NCBI GenBank assembly: GCA_963924555.1
Contig: OZ004584.1
Location: 3,719,001-3,783,000 of the forward strand
Source: Crambe crambe
Lineage: Eukaryota; Porifera; Demospongiae; Poecilosclerida; Crambeidae
Direction: 5' to 3'
DNA length: 64,000 nt
In this document: one piece after another, positions 24,101-39,100 of the stretch
Layout: each line of letters begins with the position of its first letter
Position numbering within the stretch: position 1 is the stretch's first letter
Made by a program: the position numbers and the translations under genes
The notes under the pieces: generated by a model
What the model was told of the DNA's origin: nothing
Database searches by the model: none
The model's input: only the letters and a program-made list of their open reading frames with translations

Positions 24101-27100
24101 TAATTCTCAGCCATCACTCAGAAATACAGTAGCAGGAGACCATAATGTCTATGTGAAAGCCTGCTTCAAATAAAGCTAGCTAGTTAGCCATGAAAGATTG
24201 AATGCACAGAGAATCTACAAGAAGACACTTGGAAATAACTAAAACTATCTATTGGTACTTTGTTAGATGGCGCTTCATAGTCTAGGAAGCAAGAAACTAA
24301 GTGTTTGAAACTCTGTCTACTGACTTTTTGTGTGTGTATGGACAATATATCCATGGTGTGCACTGCTTATTATATCACTTTCTACTTGGTATCCAGTTAC
24401 CCTTGGAAAATTGCATACCAAAATTAACTAAATAATGTAATATGTAAATAAATAAAATTATGTAATGTTTCTGCTCTTACATGCACTGTAGAGCTTCATT
24501 CTTCCCATCACAGTACTTACTACTATCACAAAAGAGCCAAAAATTATATGCTATCTTCTCTTTCTCAGCCATTGCTCAGTAAACACTGGTAGTTTAGTAA
24601 GGCCAGTGGAATGAAATGCCCATTTTTTGCCCTAGGCTACATCCTGATATTTTTAATATCAGTGACTCTTACCCAATACACAGCCATCTGCTGAGAAAAC
24701 ACAGATACTTCAGTGAGGGCAGCAGAGCTTAGAAAGGCTTCAAATATAGCACTAAAGCTAGCTAGTCAGCCATGAAAGCTAGCTAGTCAGCCATGAAAGC
24801 TTTGTGCATGGACACCTTCAGTACCTTGTTGCTTTTCTCCAGGTTTTAGTTGGCGCTTCCACTAAAATAAGCCTAACGCCTAAGAAAAAACGCTGTAGAA
24901 ATCAATCAAGCTTGTCTACCATCTTCAGAAATGTGTTTTGAGGGCAATTAGGGATTAATTGCTTGGGGAACTAATGAGGGAAAATATATTAGTAAATATT
25001 AACCATACGATTAGTAGAAAAATTAATAAAACCAAAAAATAACTCAAAAAATTATATGCCATCTTCTCTTTCTCAGTAATTGCTCATTTTGGGTAGGCAT
25101 TATTTAGAGTACTGCCTAGTAGGTTGTAAAGAATGAAGTACTTACCTATAGCAGCAAAAAAAACAACACAATAAACAAACAAAAAAACATAACAGCGTGA
25201 ATAACTCAAATTACAGGCCTAAATATCTATACAGTAATTTGTGCTTGATCCTTTGGGCTAGTACATGGGGTGTGGTCAGCTGGTGATTGACAACCATGAA
25301 ATTTTTTATTCACAAAAAATTTTTTTGATGTTTTTTGCAGATGTATTGGCCATGAAACTTTTCCCAAATCAGCTGGCCAACTAGTGTATGACACATTTAA
25401 TGAGATATGTTGGCTGAAGAAACTGCTTTTCCCTTTTGAGCTTGTATATCGAAGGCAAGAACTACTGCACTGCAGTAACTTTTACCAAAGAACATACTGC
25501 AACTTGATTTGATGCTCAAAGTAATGTGCACTTCCAATAAAACAGTACCACAAATATTTATGGCCATAAATACTTACTGATGCTGTAAGACTTCCCCCTA
25601 TCTCCAGGAGAGGGAAATCCCTGTAATCGATGAAAGGGGTGGGACGTCCATCAGTGTATGTTGGAGTAGGACGTTGCAGAAAGGGAAAAGACACTTCTAC
25701 TTGCAAGGGTGCACGTACATCCACTCCAGTTCTTAGTTGGTTTATAGGCTAGAGAAATATTGAAAGAAATACTCTCGAGTCCAAAGACACCAAGTGTACT
25801 TGATAATGACTATTCTTACCTGGACAAAAGCAGTGACATTTAGACAACTTAATCTCCCAGTCCGCTCAAATACAAAGCTAGCTGTCATACTATTTTTCGT
25901 GGTGACATTCTGGAAGTAAAGTCGAGGTACGCCATTTGATAGAACTTCACTTATCAGGAGAGTAGTATCTATGAAAAATATGGCAATATCACATTGCTTA
26001 CAAGGATAGTCCTCTCATAACTTTCGATGCCTCACTATTCAGCTACATAAGTAATGAAAGCACTGAAGTGCAAACCCTTCACCCTCCAGTATAGCACATG
26101 CAGAGAATATGTATTGTGCACATGCTACAAAGTCTAAGCATGTTCCAACCTTCAGCTCATGATCATAAAGGCCTATATAGAAAGCCACAAAGCACTTGGA
26201 TAAGAATAGCACCTACGATAAGCCTAGTGCCTACTCTCTATCCTGCTATAGCAAAGTGTTGTAGAAATCAATCATCAAGCAACTACAATTGGAGCATGTG
26301 CATAATGCACATGCAGGGTGCTACTATTGCATGAAACATACATATGCCTGGGGCATTTTGGAGTGTAGACCTAGATATTTTACAATTTCAATGAGTCATG
26401 ACCTAAGAGTCAGCTCGCTAGCTGAATGATCTTTGGTACTAAATACAACTTCTTACACTCAGAAGTAGAGGTTTAACCACATATAATGTAAGGGCCATAT
26501 GCACTCGTGAATGTGTCGTGGTGCTATCAAAAATTTTGAGATACTGCATCCCAATCTGCTTACAATTTTTTTGCCTCACTCCCTCACTCTTTATATGTAC
26601 TTTGGTAATATAAATAATGTCAAAGGACCTTTCTTGTCAATACCTTTACAGCTTACTTTGCTCAATATAGAACTATTAAATTATTAACTGGCTATGGTAC
26701 GTAGTGATTCTTACTCAAAGGTCGTCCATCTAATCCTCGTCCACTGTAATTAGCACAAACTTGCACAATAAAACTAGATGTAGTATTTCCTGATGTATCC
26801 AATTGAACCATATCAACATTAGTAGAGACTTGTACTGTGATAGAGGCTCTGGAGAGAGACCTGTAAATAATATTCACTGGATAACTCTTAGCAATCAGCA
26901 TCACTTGACTACCACAATTATTTTAGTCTAATAACTCGTTATGATTGATATTCAGCACAAGTACTAAACAATTTCCCATAAGGAAAGTACATATATATCT
27001 AATACCACAACATAATCAAAAAATCTGATATAAACCATAGACTATTCATTTGTGATTTCAAGTTACCAAACTGGATAGCCATATGAATGAGTAGGACTCA

Positions 27101-30100
27101 TCATTGATGGCTTGTGTTTGAGCGAAAATTAATGCCTACTGTATGTACTAATATACGTCCTCAGTGTATACATATGTGGTAGAGTAGTACATTTAAACAC
27201 ACATGTATGTACATATGTAGTTACGTGAAAACATACCTGAACAAAATGGACGTTCCAGAATCAGGTGCTCCCACCAGCAGATCTACAATCAATAATAAAA
27301 TTAAGACACCATTTTAATGTAGTTGGGAACAGACCATTGTACTTATTTCCATCCACATCAACACCGCTAGAAAGAGAAAAACCAAAGGTGCGTAGTGAAG
27401 TTAATCCTGGCACTCTTTGAACTATCTCTGTCGCATTTATTGTCTGAAAAGATATAACATCAAGTTCACATATACCACACAACAAACAGTTGAATCTAGA
27501 TTGTACTGTCTTAGCTGTAATAAAGTATACAATACTGAAAAGACTCACATTTTTAGGCAGACATGACAAAAGACCAGACTCAAAACTTCTTCCATAACAG
27601 ATGTAAACCACTCCAGAGTTATTGGTATTCTGATTAGTTTCATATGGTGCACCAACAGCAATATCTTCAAAGGAGTAAAGTAGATATGAGTGGATGGCTT
27701 AAAATCTAATGGCTGTAAAATGTAAAGATTGCAATGCCTTTTTCTAAACTATGTACCCATATAACAACAATGCCACTACAAGGGGAGCACAGGGGGCACT
27801 TGCCCCTCTTGAGTTAATCTTGCCCCCCTAAATTTTTTAATAGAAAAATGAGCAGCTAAATAGAGAATCATCAATGTCAAACTGATACTCTTCTTGACTT
27901 ATGCCTCCAGATCATTATCAGAGAGTACTTAAGTAGCTACAATTCTTGAACTCAAAATGCCATTTACTTATGAAAATGGTAGGAGAATTAGCCAACAATG
28001 AGTCCTCCAAAAAACAAGTAAAATTTGCTTCATGCAGGAGGAGGCATATCCCCCTCCTGCACCCTCCCCCTCACTGTGGCCACGTGGTCGTCTATACCAT
28101 GTGAAGATCCATTTTTCCTTTGCCTCCCTCTTTTTCTATACCTCATATTTGCCTCCCCCCTCCCCTAGTAAAATTTCTGTATACATCCCTGCACTACATT
28201 CTCTACTCTATTACAAGATTTCATTGAGTCCTAAACAGATCCCGTGATTCTAAGGTTAGCATGTACCTTCATAACCATCATTGTTTATATCACCCAGTCT
28301 GACTATGCTAGAGCCAAAACGCCCAGAAGGAGCCAGTCTCCCAGTCACTATGATTGGAGTTGTATTCAAATTTCCCTATAAAAAGAAAAAAAGAAAAAAA
28401 AATTGAAATATTAATAGTGCAAATACATAAAATCTGCCACCTTAATGTTAGGGATAGGATAATTGATAGCCTTGAAATAGTGGATAAATTATGTACCACA
28501 TTACACTTACATCAATATTTTCAAATATAAATATTCTACCAACTTCTGGAGCATTTGAAGTGCTGTATATAGGGGCTCCTACTATAAGATCATCATACCT
28601 GTACATCAATCAAATTATATACCAAAAAAAGAAAAAGAAAAAAAAGCTAGCTACAGCAATATGGTGATAATTTGAATTAACCCACCCATTGTTTGTCAAA
28701 TCAGCTGCTGCTAAAGCATATCCAAAATATTCTCCAGTCTAAAAAATAGTGAAATAGCAAATGTTTGCACATGTGATCAGTTCATGTATCAAGGACATTA
28801 GTAGTTGGCAAGTGAACTAGAGCATTTGTTTACTGCTTCCAGCTGCTATATACCAGGAGGCACAGTCAATCGATCACATGTGACCTGTGGTCAAATGAAA
28901 AAAAACTCTTTGTTTTCTACAGCATTTTGTCATAGAGGTGCTAAGTGGATTGTAGGCGTTTGGCTTTCTAAGTGCTTGTGGTAAGCATTATACAGCCTCC
29001 TGTGTATGCAGCTGTTCATCCTGACAGCAATATCTTGACTTTTCACCAACTGCTTCGCTCACCAATTGAATATGTTACATGAACATATCCTAGTAATTAT
29101 GTGTGGAATAGACATATGATTAAGGATAAGGTATTTTTCTGAGGATGCAGTTCAGTGATTAATATGTGCAATAAATGAAGGGCGAAAGAAGCGTGTTGGC
29201 TGCAATTATTGCAAAATGGCTGTGGACATACATGATGCCGAGTGGTAGATATGTGATCACATCAAGTTTCCTACCTTAGTACGTACATTGTATGTAAGTG
29301 ATCTTATGATCACATCAATTCATATAGATCAACACATGTACAGCCATACATTTTATCCACTAACAAGATCAGTGTGTTTGTCTGGCCATTTTACTAACAG
29401 ATGTTAGTGTTGGTGGTTTTTAGGGTAGGAACTATGCATAATAAAGTACATAGTAAGCAAATCTTCTTAACACACCTGCAGGCCAGATATATTTCTGATT
29501 ACAGTATCTCCTGTGAGATTGGACTGTGATCGTATTCTGACTGCACCAGTTAAGAAGTTGCCATCAAATCGAGGAACTCCAGTGATGACATCTAATGAAA
29601 AAGATGTCAAAGTTATGCTCTATAATAGTTGGGGCAGAAGAGATACAAGATATCATGAATCCAGTGGAAAGATTCTGAAAAAATGACTATTATCATGGAA
29701 ATGGTGTTAATGAACAGCATACTTGTGTCAACACATAATACAAGGGCATTAGATGGATGCATCATCGCTTTAGTAAATTGTTGCTTTAGTAAAATTATTA
29801 TAATTCAGAAGGGCTCAGTCTCCATATCAACGTGCTTCCTAGCTCATTCAGCTAGTTTGTCGTAATTATCAATAATTGTGGCTTTGGACGCGCATGCGTG
29901 TATGGCCATGTGTTTCCTGTATATAAAAATTTGCTAGTTCCTCATTTCTATCAGTCTTCTTTCTAGCTCGCTAGTTTGCAAGTGAAGTTCTACAACCAGA
30001 TAGACTATCTCAAAGGCCATGGCTTACCCAAGCGACCAGCCCTCAGGGGACAAAGTATACCCCGACCAACCAGCTCAGGGCGACGGAGCAGGAAGAGACA

Positions 30101-33100
30101 TCAGTGCCAATCATGCAGGTGCTAACTGCGCTAGCCACCGATGTCTCCACAAAGTTCGGGGCAATCACAGAGCGATTGGAACGCCTGGCAAGCACCAACA
30201 TAACGCCATTCATCACGAGTCCTGGAGTCAAATTCGACACCTCGAGGTGCCAATAAAGACCCCAAAGGTGACACTTGCACCTCAAACTGGGCCGACCGTG
30301 ACTTCAACGAGCCAATGGACTATAACGCCACCCTACCGTGGGAGGACGAGGAGGATGATGAGGTCGCCGGGGTCAAGGTAGTAACGGTATCGGAGAATAC
30401 CAAAAAGTTACTACAAGAGGCATTCACGTGGTGCGTATGTAACCCCACAAGAAAGAAATGGAGGGAGAGGTACGGAGTACCTAAGTCAGCCCCAACCAGA
30501 GTCCCAAAGCTGGACCAAGTCGTAAAATGGCTACGGCGGACAAGGACCTCAGTAGGATCCAAGCCTTTATATTAGATGCAGTTGGGCCCCTCACATCCAT
30601 CCTAGAAGGTGCTGAACGGGAGGAGTATACCCTTGAGGAAGCCGTGTAGGCGGCAAAGATGGCCCTACAATTTATTGGTAATGCCTCAGCCCAACTCTCC
30701 AGAGAGAGACGGAGGGCAGCTATCAAGGACATGAACCCTAAGATAGCAGACCTTTCAGAAAAAGATACCATATATACAAGAAGGCAGCTCTAGCACTTTT
30801 TGGAGAGAAGTTTGCCATGGAGGCAAAGGAGTATGAAGAGCAACTAAGATGCTTAGACAAAGCCTCATGAAGCGGGAACCAAAATTTTTGGTTGGGCCAC
30901 CCCCAACAAAAAGGAGGAGGCTATCAGAACAATCACAGAGGGAGACCCTCAGGAACACAGAAGTTCCAGACAAGAGGTGGGAGACACCACCCGTACAAAT
31001 ACGATACAGGAAACATGAGCAACCAAAGCTTCAAAGGGAAAGGATCCTTCCAGAAGAAAACCCAGTAGAACAGCAGGAACATTACATTGTATTTGACTCT
31101 GTTACGGAATGCCAGTTAGAAGAGAATGATTGTAACCTACCCGCAAAGGGTTTCCTCTTTTTTGTATTGTGTATTGCTATATCCGCTACTCCGAGCGCTT
31201 TTAGCTTCCCTACTGATTCCCAATCAGAACAATAGTTTTGGGAAAGTATTATCGGGGAGGGAGGACCAGTGAGTCTTGCAGGCTGTGAACGGGTATAAAA
31301 TAGACTGGTGCAAACAACCACAGCAGTACAGGAAGCCAGCTAGTAACAAATTTTCCTCAGCTAAGGAAACATGTCTAAATGAGGAAATCCAGAAGATGAT
31401 AAAAAAGGGGGCAGTGGAGAAAGTTCACACCCATCCGGAGGAGGGGTTCCACTCAAACCTATTCCTAGTTCCCCAAAAAGATGGCGGGTGGAGACCTGTA
31501 ATCAATCTAAAACTATTAAATAATTTTATCCGGACTGAGACAAGGGGACAGGATGACGAAAGTAGATCTGAAAGATGCTTACTTCTCAGTCCCAATCTGT
31601 CCGGAGGACAGAAAATTCCTCTGATTCTGGTGGAGAGACCAGACGTATCAGTTCAACTGCCTACCTTTTGGACTGTCATGCATTCCCTGGGTCTTTATCG
31701 AGATAACCAGGGCAGTGGTGGCAATCCTAAGAAACATGGGCATCCGTCTAATCATATACATAGACTACATATTGATAATAGCAGAGACGGAGTCTCAGCT
31801 AAGGGACCAGACAGCAGGTCTCATATACCTACTGGAAAACCTGGGATTTGTGGTCAACCACCCAAAATCCCAATAACAACCAACCCAGACAATAGAATTC
31901 ACGGTAGACTCCCAAAAGATGGAGCTAAGACTTCCAGGCCAAAAGATAAAGAATATCAGAGCAGACACCAACAAGCTGAGAACTGTGGAGACAGTCACAG
32001 CTCTAGACCTCTCCAGGTTTCTGGGGAAGCTGAATGCCACCACACAGGCAATATCAGTAGCACCACTGTTTTATAGACAGCTGCAGGACAATCTGCAAGC
32101 GGTCCTGAGACAGAACGGCCAGGACTACAGTGGAATGACGACCCTTACCAAAGGAGCAAGGGAAGAGCTTGAATGGTGGATGACACACCTTACCAACTGG
32201 AATGGGTGGAGCCTCATATCCCAGAAGCCTTTGCTATCGCTGGAGACCAATGCCTCCCTGCGGGGATGGGGAGCTATATGCCAGGGAGTCAGAATGGGAG
32301 GCCCCTGGTCGAAAGAGGAGCGGAGTCTCCACATAAACTGCCTAGAACTCCTGGCAGCCTTCCTGGCAGTGAAGTGCTTCGCCAGAGAAAGGAGCAGCAT
32401 CACGATATTACTGAAAATGGACAATACCACAGCAATAGCCTACATAAACAGGTTGGGAGGGACGGTATCCCCATGACTGAACCAGCTGATAAAGGAGCTA
32501 TGGCTGTGGTGTATGGAGAGGGACATAACTCTCAAGGCATAGCACCTTCCAGGTGTGATAAACACTATAGCAGATGCGGAGTCACGCAACATGCAAGACA
32601 GAGCAGACTGGAAGCTCTGTCCTCAGATATTCAAGAGGATCGATTAGGAAATGGGACCACTGGAAGTGGACTTGTTTGCCTCAAGACTTATATAAACCTA
32701 CCAGGGACCAGTCCTTTGTGAAAGCAGTGCTTTCTACACAAGGGGGAAACATGGGGCTACAAACATCACGTTGAATGGAGACTGAGCCCTTCTGAATTAT
32801 AATTACAGAATGGCTCAGACCACGCAGTGGTTGCCAGCTATTCTAGATTATAAGAAGGGTGAAGTTGAATATATCAACGTCTCTCCCATCAGCCACCCAT
32901 AATGATAATTATGCTCATTATAAAGAAGATTGATAGAAATGAGGAACTAGCGAATTTTTATATACAGGAAACACGTGGCCATACACGCATGCACGTCCAA
33001 AGCCACAATTAGTGATAATTACGACAAACTAGCTGAATGAGCTAGGAAGCTAGGCTAAACACGTTGATATGTTAGACTTCACCCTTCTTATAATCCAGAA

Positions 33101-36100
33101 TAGCTGGCAACCACTGCGTGGTCTGAGCCATTCTGTAATTATACATAGACTAGTTGATATCGATACAAGGTACATATACACACATGCAAATGTTACAAGA
33201 GTACAAGTATGTACGTATGTAATTTTGTTCTAATATATTATACATACCCAAATCATCACGATTAGTAATGTATCCTGTAGTGGTAGAGTAGCCTATAAAA
33301 ATTTTTTTAAAAAATACAATCACAACAGTTGTGTATCTCCCCTCTAAACCAGTTGAGACTTAAGGATAATAACTGCAGGTTAGGTATTTGCATGAGCATA
33401 AAAGTACAACTTTCAATATCCTATGTGAGCATACGCCACAATCATTTGCCCACTTGGATAACAAACTGCATGTAGATGGTTGGTACTAATTTCCTTCAAA
33501 ATGGCCATGGCCACTCTCTATGTAACCTGTTGCTGAGCTAGTACAAATGGTTAGATATACATACCTTCATATACGTAAGAGATATTGGTGCCTTCCCTGC
33601 CAGTAGTCATTCCAAGGTGGTTATGAGAATCAGCACTAACATTGTAATATTGAAGATCACCATTAAATCTCTGGATGCCTAAAGTTGCAACCACAACAAT
33701 TGCCTATAAAAATATACACACATGACAAATGAACTCGGTCATACTTTTCTTAATGTAAGCTTTCCTAGAGAGCTCTAGAAAGTATACTTTTGGACATGTC
33801 CATGCACTATTATAACAGAGCTAGCTATGTATGTTGAATAGAGAGACCGAGGGATTTATGATATTTATAAACCCAAGGGCCCTGGGCTGTAGCAGCTTGA
33901 GCACAGTAAAGTCCACAAACAGCATACAATTTCTAACAGTAATTATCCCCTGAAAGCAAGGGCTGTTCAATAGCCATCTTAGGGAGGATACTAAGTCAAA
34001 TGGTTCCATGCTGTCTATTATGGTAATGTGGGTGGAGTTACACTCAAATTTAGTTGCTTGCATATTCTGGCACTAGGAAGCTCCAACGAGAGTAACAAGG
34101 TCCCAAAGGTAGCACAGATTATTACGTAATAAGCCAAGTGTATAACTGCCAAGGTTTTAATAAATTTTGTTATGGCTCTCTGAAATATTAGTAGTTGACT
34201 GGGTAATTTCGGGCTCCATTTCTATTATGAACCTCTGAACATAATTTGAAGGAATTTGTATGCATTAAATATTTTGGCTAAAATTTAGCAAATCTAATCC
34301 TATATGCCATGATGATACAGTGTAGCATTGGTATTCATACAAACATATATCTAAACCACACTGCAGTAACTTAAGCCATAGATATATAGACTACGTAACC
34401 AGGATTGGAACACTGCTCACATGCGGACCATCCGGGTTTCGCCTCTATGCGCATGCGTACTATGAGTCAAAATCCGCGTGCGTATCACCAGGCAATTACA
34501 ATGATAGATGCATAAAATGGAAACTAGTGCAATCTCTTCCAGATGCTAGTGGGGCTAGTACAAGCTCTGAGCCCGGTGAAAGTGCATCAGCTTAACTGCA
34601 GGTATGAAATAAGTAGGTAATGTATGAATGTTAAGCTTATATTTTTTTTCCAGATGATCCTAGTAGATTAGCAGTGGTAAAGTGAAGCAAAGGGAGAGAG
34701 AGAGGATGTGGGGTACTTTCTTCTATTCAAGAACATCTATAAAACCTTAATTACAATAGAAGACACTGGAACAGAAGCTTCCCCCTTTTTTATTGACTCA
34801 CAAAAATGATGTTTATGAAGAAATAAAGAAAAGATGAATAAAAACAACTCTCTTATGAAGAGCGTAATGCTTTAAAGTATGCCACAGGCCATGATAAATT
34901 CCACGAGCATTGCAGTGATAAAATCTTCCCACATATTAAAAAGGAGGACTTGATTCTAGACTTGTTAGAAGACAGTGAAGTAGAAGCTGAGGACAGTTAT
35001 TCAGATATTTCTATAAATTCTAAGGAAAGAGGTACGGTCCTTGTACAAATCCTGACAGACTTGTTCATTAATGCATTTGCCAGCAGATGGATTGAGAAAT
35101 ATAAGATTGCCTGTCCAGAAGATGAAAGGGACAAGAAAATTACTCGTCAACAAAAAAGGGATCATAAAAAATGAACTGGATAATGTTGATTGAATGTTGA
35201 ACTATATAATTATGTAGCTAGCTACTTACAGTGTAACTGATAATCATAAAAAATAAACAATATTATAATATTGATTGAATGTCAAACTATATAACTAATT
35301 ATGACATCTAGCTACTTAATTCTGTTTGCCAGGCCTCGCTGCAAGAAGGGTGATTTCATTTCAGTTTCTTCATCATCTCAAGCTGCTCTTTTTCACTCTA
35401 GGCATCCCTTTAAAACAATTATTATACAATAAACCTAGCTACATCGCTATAGCTATAAACTACAATGTTGATGTTTGGAGCACAAAACTCCATTCTAATA
35501 GCAAACTATGAGAAGAAAGTGTTAATCATATTATATGATCATGCTTTAGCTGTTAGCTTCATCATAAAGTTTATCAAAAATACTTGAAAGCCTGACAAAG
35601 TTTATGCCTCTAAATGTCGTTGATGGCTTATATTTTATACAGATATTGCTATTGATGAAAATGATCCATGCCATATCATGTGTGTACATGTAAACTTCGC
35701 TTTATAGAAGAATATTACTGCAACACAAGAGTATGAAAGCTGCAAAAAATCTTTTTTTGGTACATAATGGACACTATTGCGGTTATAATTTCCGAGTTGA
35801 TATATAAGCTATAAAATAGTTCAAAACATTACCATGCTCTTTTTGCTTACCGAAACTTGCTCATAAAGATATCTACTTCTTCCCAAATCTGACTATTGCA
35901 TAGCAACCCAGATGTGCCGCGAGGATCTGTATTAGCCCTAATGGGTGTACGTGAGCTGTTTCTAATCCTGGTTACATAATCTATATATAACTTACAGTAC
36001 ATGCAGATACTGAACATGTACACATGCTACAAAGCCTAAGCATGTTTTAACTGGGATGAAAAGGGCGATTCAAGGGGCGGGGGGAGTTCGAGTAGATACT

Positions 36101-39100
36101 ATTGTGGGTATGCATTATTTGGAATATCATAGCTTTGGGTATTTGCAGCTAAAATCCAGCTATTAAATTTTTTTTAAGTGTTCGATTATAGCTAGTGTCT
36201 ATCTCAAGGGTTAAAATTTTGCCATCTCAGAGATCAGGTGGTGATATGCACACACACACACACACTTTAAAAACAACTACTGTAACCCTCTCGCACATGT
36301 GCAGGGGGTTAAATATACACCTGTCCCTGCTGGTTCCAGAATATGTACATAATTTTCCCTAAGTTTCGAAATATTATGAACCTTTAAATGCTGTGCAACA
36401 TACATACACAAATTATGGAAAAAAGACTGGCAGTTTGGGTTACAATTATGATAATTAACAATTACCGTTTCATTTTCTTGATCAATGATGGATGCAGAAA
36501 ATCCAGAGAGGCATTGATTGTCTGTCCGTTCAGTCTGGACTGGGTTATCAGCCGTTGTTCCTGCTGTAAGTAAAAAAAATAAAATAAAAAAAAATGATTA
36601 TGTGCCACTTGGTATTTCACAATTGTCTTGCATTTTCACAGCAAATTAAGCCTGTCCTTGTATTTCTAGCACTATGCATGCTACAACTGATCTCAGTTTC
36701 CTTTTTACCTATTAATTTTATGGGTAAAAAAATTAGAACTTTGTGATTTCATTTATCAGCTACAGAGAAAATTTTTTTACTAGCTGATAGCGTGCAATAT
36801 TACCTAATCTTCAAACTTATATGAAAGGTCCAAAAATTTCTCAACTTTACTTGAAGAAACATGGCATTGTTATAGCCTCGTATGTACCCAGGCTGGGGGG
36901 ATTGGACCTGGTATACACTGCTTGTGCATGCGCCAGATTATACCGGAATCCGGTAAAATAGGATACTATCATTATACTGTCCGTGTTATGGCCTGGGCTA
37001 GTATGGTTTATCAATATCTAGCTAGCTACATGGCTAGAGGCTCCAGAGGCTACCAATACTTGCTGCTGCTAGAGATGGCTATTGTTTGTTTTGCCTTAGA
37101 GATATTGAGAAGCGTTTTAGCATACCAAGAGATCATATGGAAATTCGCTCTTAATACAGCTCATGACACCCTACTCCATAACTCAAACCTCTGTGACGCA
37201 AGAAAACATCTAGCTCATGCACCCAGTGCCAGGAGTCACAAAATCTAGTCCAAGACTGCATACTAAATGGGAAACACTACAACCAGAGAATGATCTAGTA
37301 CTGTGGAGCATCTTTAATTTCATCTAACAAAGACTCCCAGAAACTGCCTCTGTCCTGGAGGAAGACTACTGGTTCCATGGACACAGCTCTATGCCCTGAC
37401 ATTGTATACTGGGATAACTCCAACAAATCAGTCACATCCCTTTTGACACCCTCCTGCTGAAAGAAAGAAGACAAAAGTATACAGAACTAGTGACAAGAGC
37501 TAAAGCAGCAGGATACCAGACAAAGCTGATCACCCTAGACATAGCGTCACGAGGTCTGTCCTGCATGCCAGGGTTCAAAAAGTTGAGAACAGACTCAACA
37601 AGATAAGAAGGGACATCAAAATGCTCATGACTGAATCACCCGGACTATCCATCACTGGGTTCTACAAAATTTGGTGTTCCCCAGAACAAACCCATCTAAC
37701 TATTATTCTCATGTATCACTCCTTTTCTTTTTTTGAAACTCTGTTTGTGTTTTGTGCTTTCTGGTTTGTGTGGGTACCAAACTGCTATTGTCAGGCTGGA
37801 AGGCACATCAAACCAGGCACCCCACATTGATCATCACATCACTGACCTGATGAAACAAGTTATTTTCACAATGAGGTGGAAGTATTTCAGTTTATGGACA
37901 CTGGTATTGAATTTAGGGTCACTGTAGTTGTGTATTTGGTAGGTAGCTATTTTAGATACTTTGCTAAAAAAAAACAACAAAAAAAAACAACAACTGCTGT
38001 CTACACATTAATTCAAGGTACCGGCATATATTCTCTAGCTAGGAGTTAAAATAAGTATGGTCTTGCCCCTGGGAAGCAGAAATACGTAGCTTATATAACA
38101 AGTGAGCGCAAAAAATTTCTTCTAAATAAAAAGGTTAAGTAGGGATAGCCTAAAATCTACTGGGCTGTACTGCAGGCTGTGCAGCCTTGTATGAAAACAA
38201 TCCCTACATTTGGATCCACTGCCTATAGCTAGCTATGACAGTTGTAAATGTAGGGATTGTTTTCATACAAGACTGCACAGCCTGCAGTACAGGCCAGCTA
38301 GATTTTAGGCTATCCCTACTTAACCTTTTTATTTAGAAGTACTCACTTGTTTCTATCCTTTTCTTAGTGCTTGAATCTGGAAGTAAGTGTGGTAGTATTG
38401 ATTGTCACTTCAACTGAGAGATGCAGTGATTATTTATGAGGCTACAGTACAGAGCCAGCTCTACTGTCTACATAAACCTTATCTTTACAGTCACTGGTTG
38501 AACAATTTGTTTACCTTAAGGTAACTATTATTAGCATAGACTAATTTTAGCAATTTTTGCTTTCGGTTAAAATTTAGGGTGGCGATTTGAGGAGCAGCTC
38601 AAGAAAAATGCAAATCAAGCCTGCATCACAATGTACAATCGAATTTAGCTATGATTCTGGTCATGGTGGATACAGAAATGGAGATGACCAGGAAAAGAGG
38701 GGCACAAGCATATAATTACTATAATATTGGCATGATTATAATGATGATTTGAATGCTATGAGTTCAGAAGTAAAAGTTACAGGTAGCCATGATTTCTTCA
38801 AAGGGGTTAGCAGGGGGAGTACAGTAGATCCAATAAGCCCACCAGGAGCCAGTAGATGGAAAGTTTGAAGATATCACTCCAAATATTTTTGGAAAAACTC
38901 GGCTCCTCCAGCAATGAAGAAATCTCTAGCTAGCTAGCTAGTGAGATAACGTATGGGCGTGGTCAAAATCATAATCTATGTATCAAGTACTGGCTATAAT
39001 ACTACTATAGGATGAGCATCTGTACTGCAATCAGAGAGTGCGCTAGCACTCTCTAAGTAGGGATGGCGGGTCAAAGGTCATAAGACTGTATAAACTAAAA

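Larger units (their letters stand above)
29797..33142 (+). mobile_element. DIRS-type retrotransposon with ITRs and internal complementary region
   Basis: The element lies in integrin intron 7, opposite in strand to the gene. The left ITR (29797-29962) is inverted at the right (32922-33142). Just inside the right ITR is an internal complementary region (32766-32880). Its first half is the reverse complement of the outer left end and its second half of the outer right end, the rolling-circle-junction layout that defines DIRS elements. Order inside: gag-like region, RT, RNase H. No tyrosine recombinase or methyltransferase region remains between RNase H (ending about 32,700) and the ICR. The coding frames carry many shifts, and the RT box reads YIDY. 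About 3.35 kb; this copy cannot move on its own. Confidence 0.92.

Noticed and set aside
30043..30285. Minus-strand frames over the DIRS gag and RT
   Set aside because: DIRS elements can have overlapping frames, but these show no recombinase or other motif, so I treat them as shadows.
36922..37060. Possible coding start in plus-strand frame from 36922
   Set aside because: This part matches the non-coding dispersed repeat at 40360-40520; only the sequence after about 37130 looks retroelement-derived.
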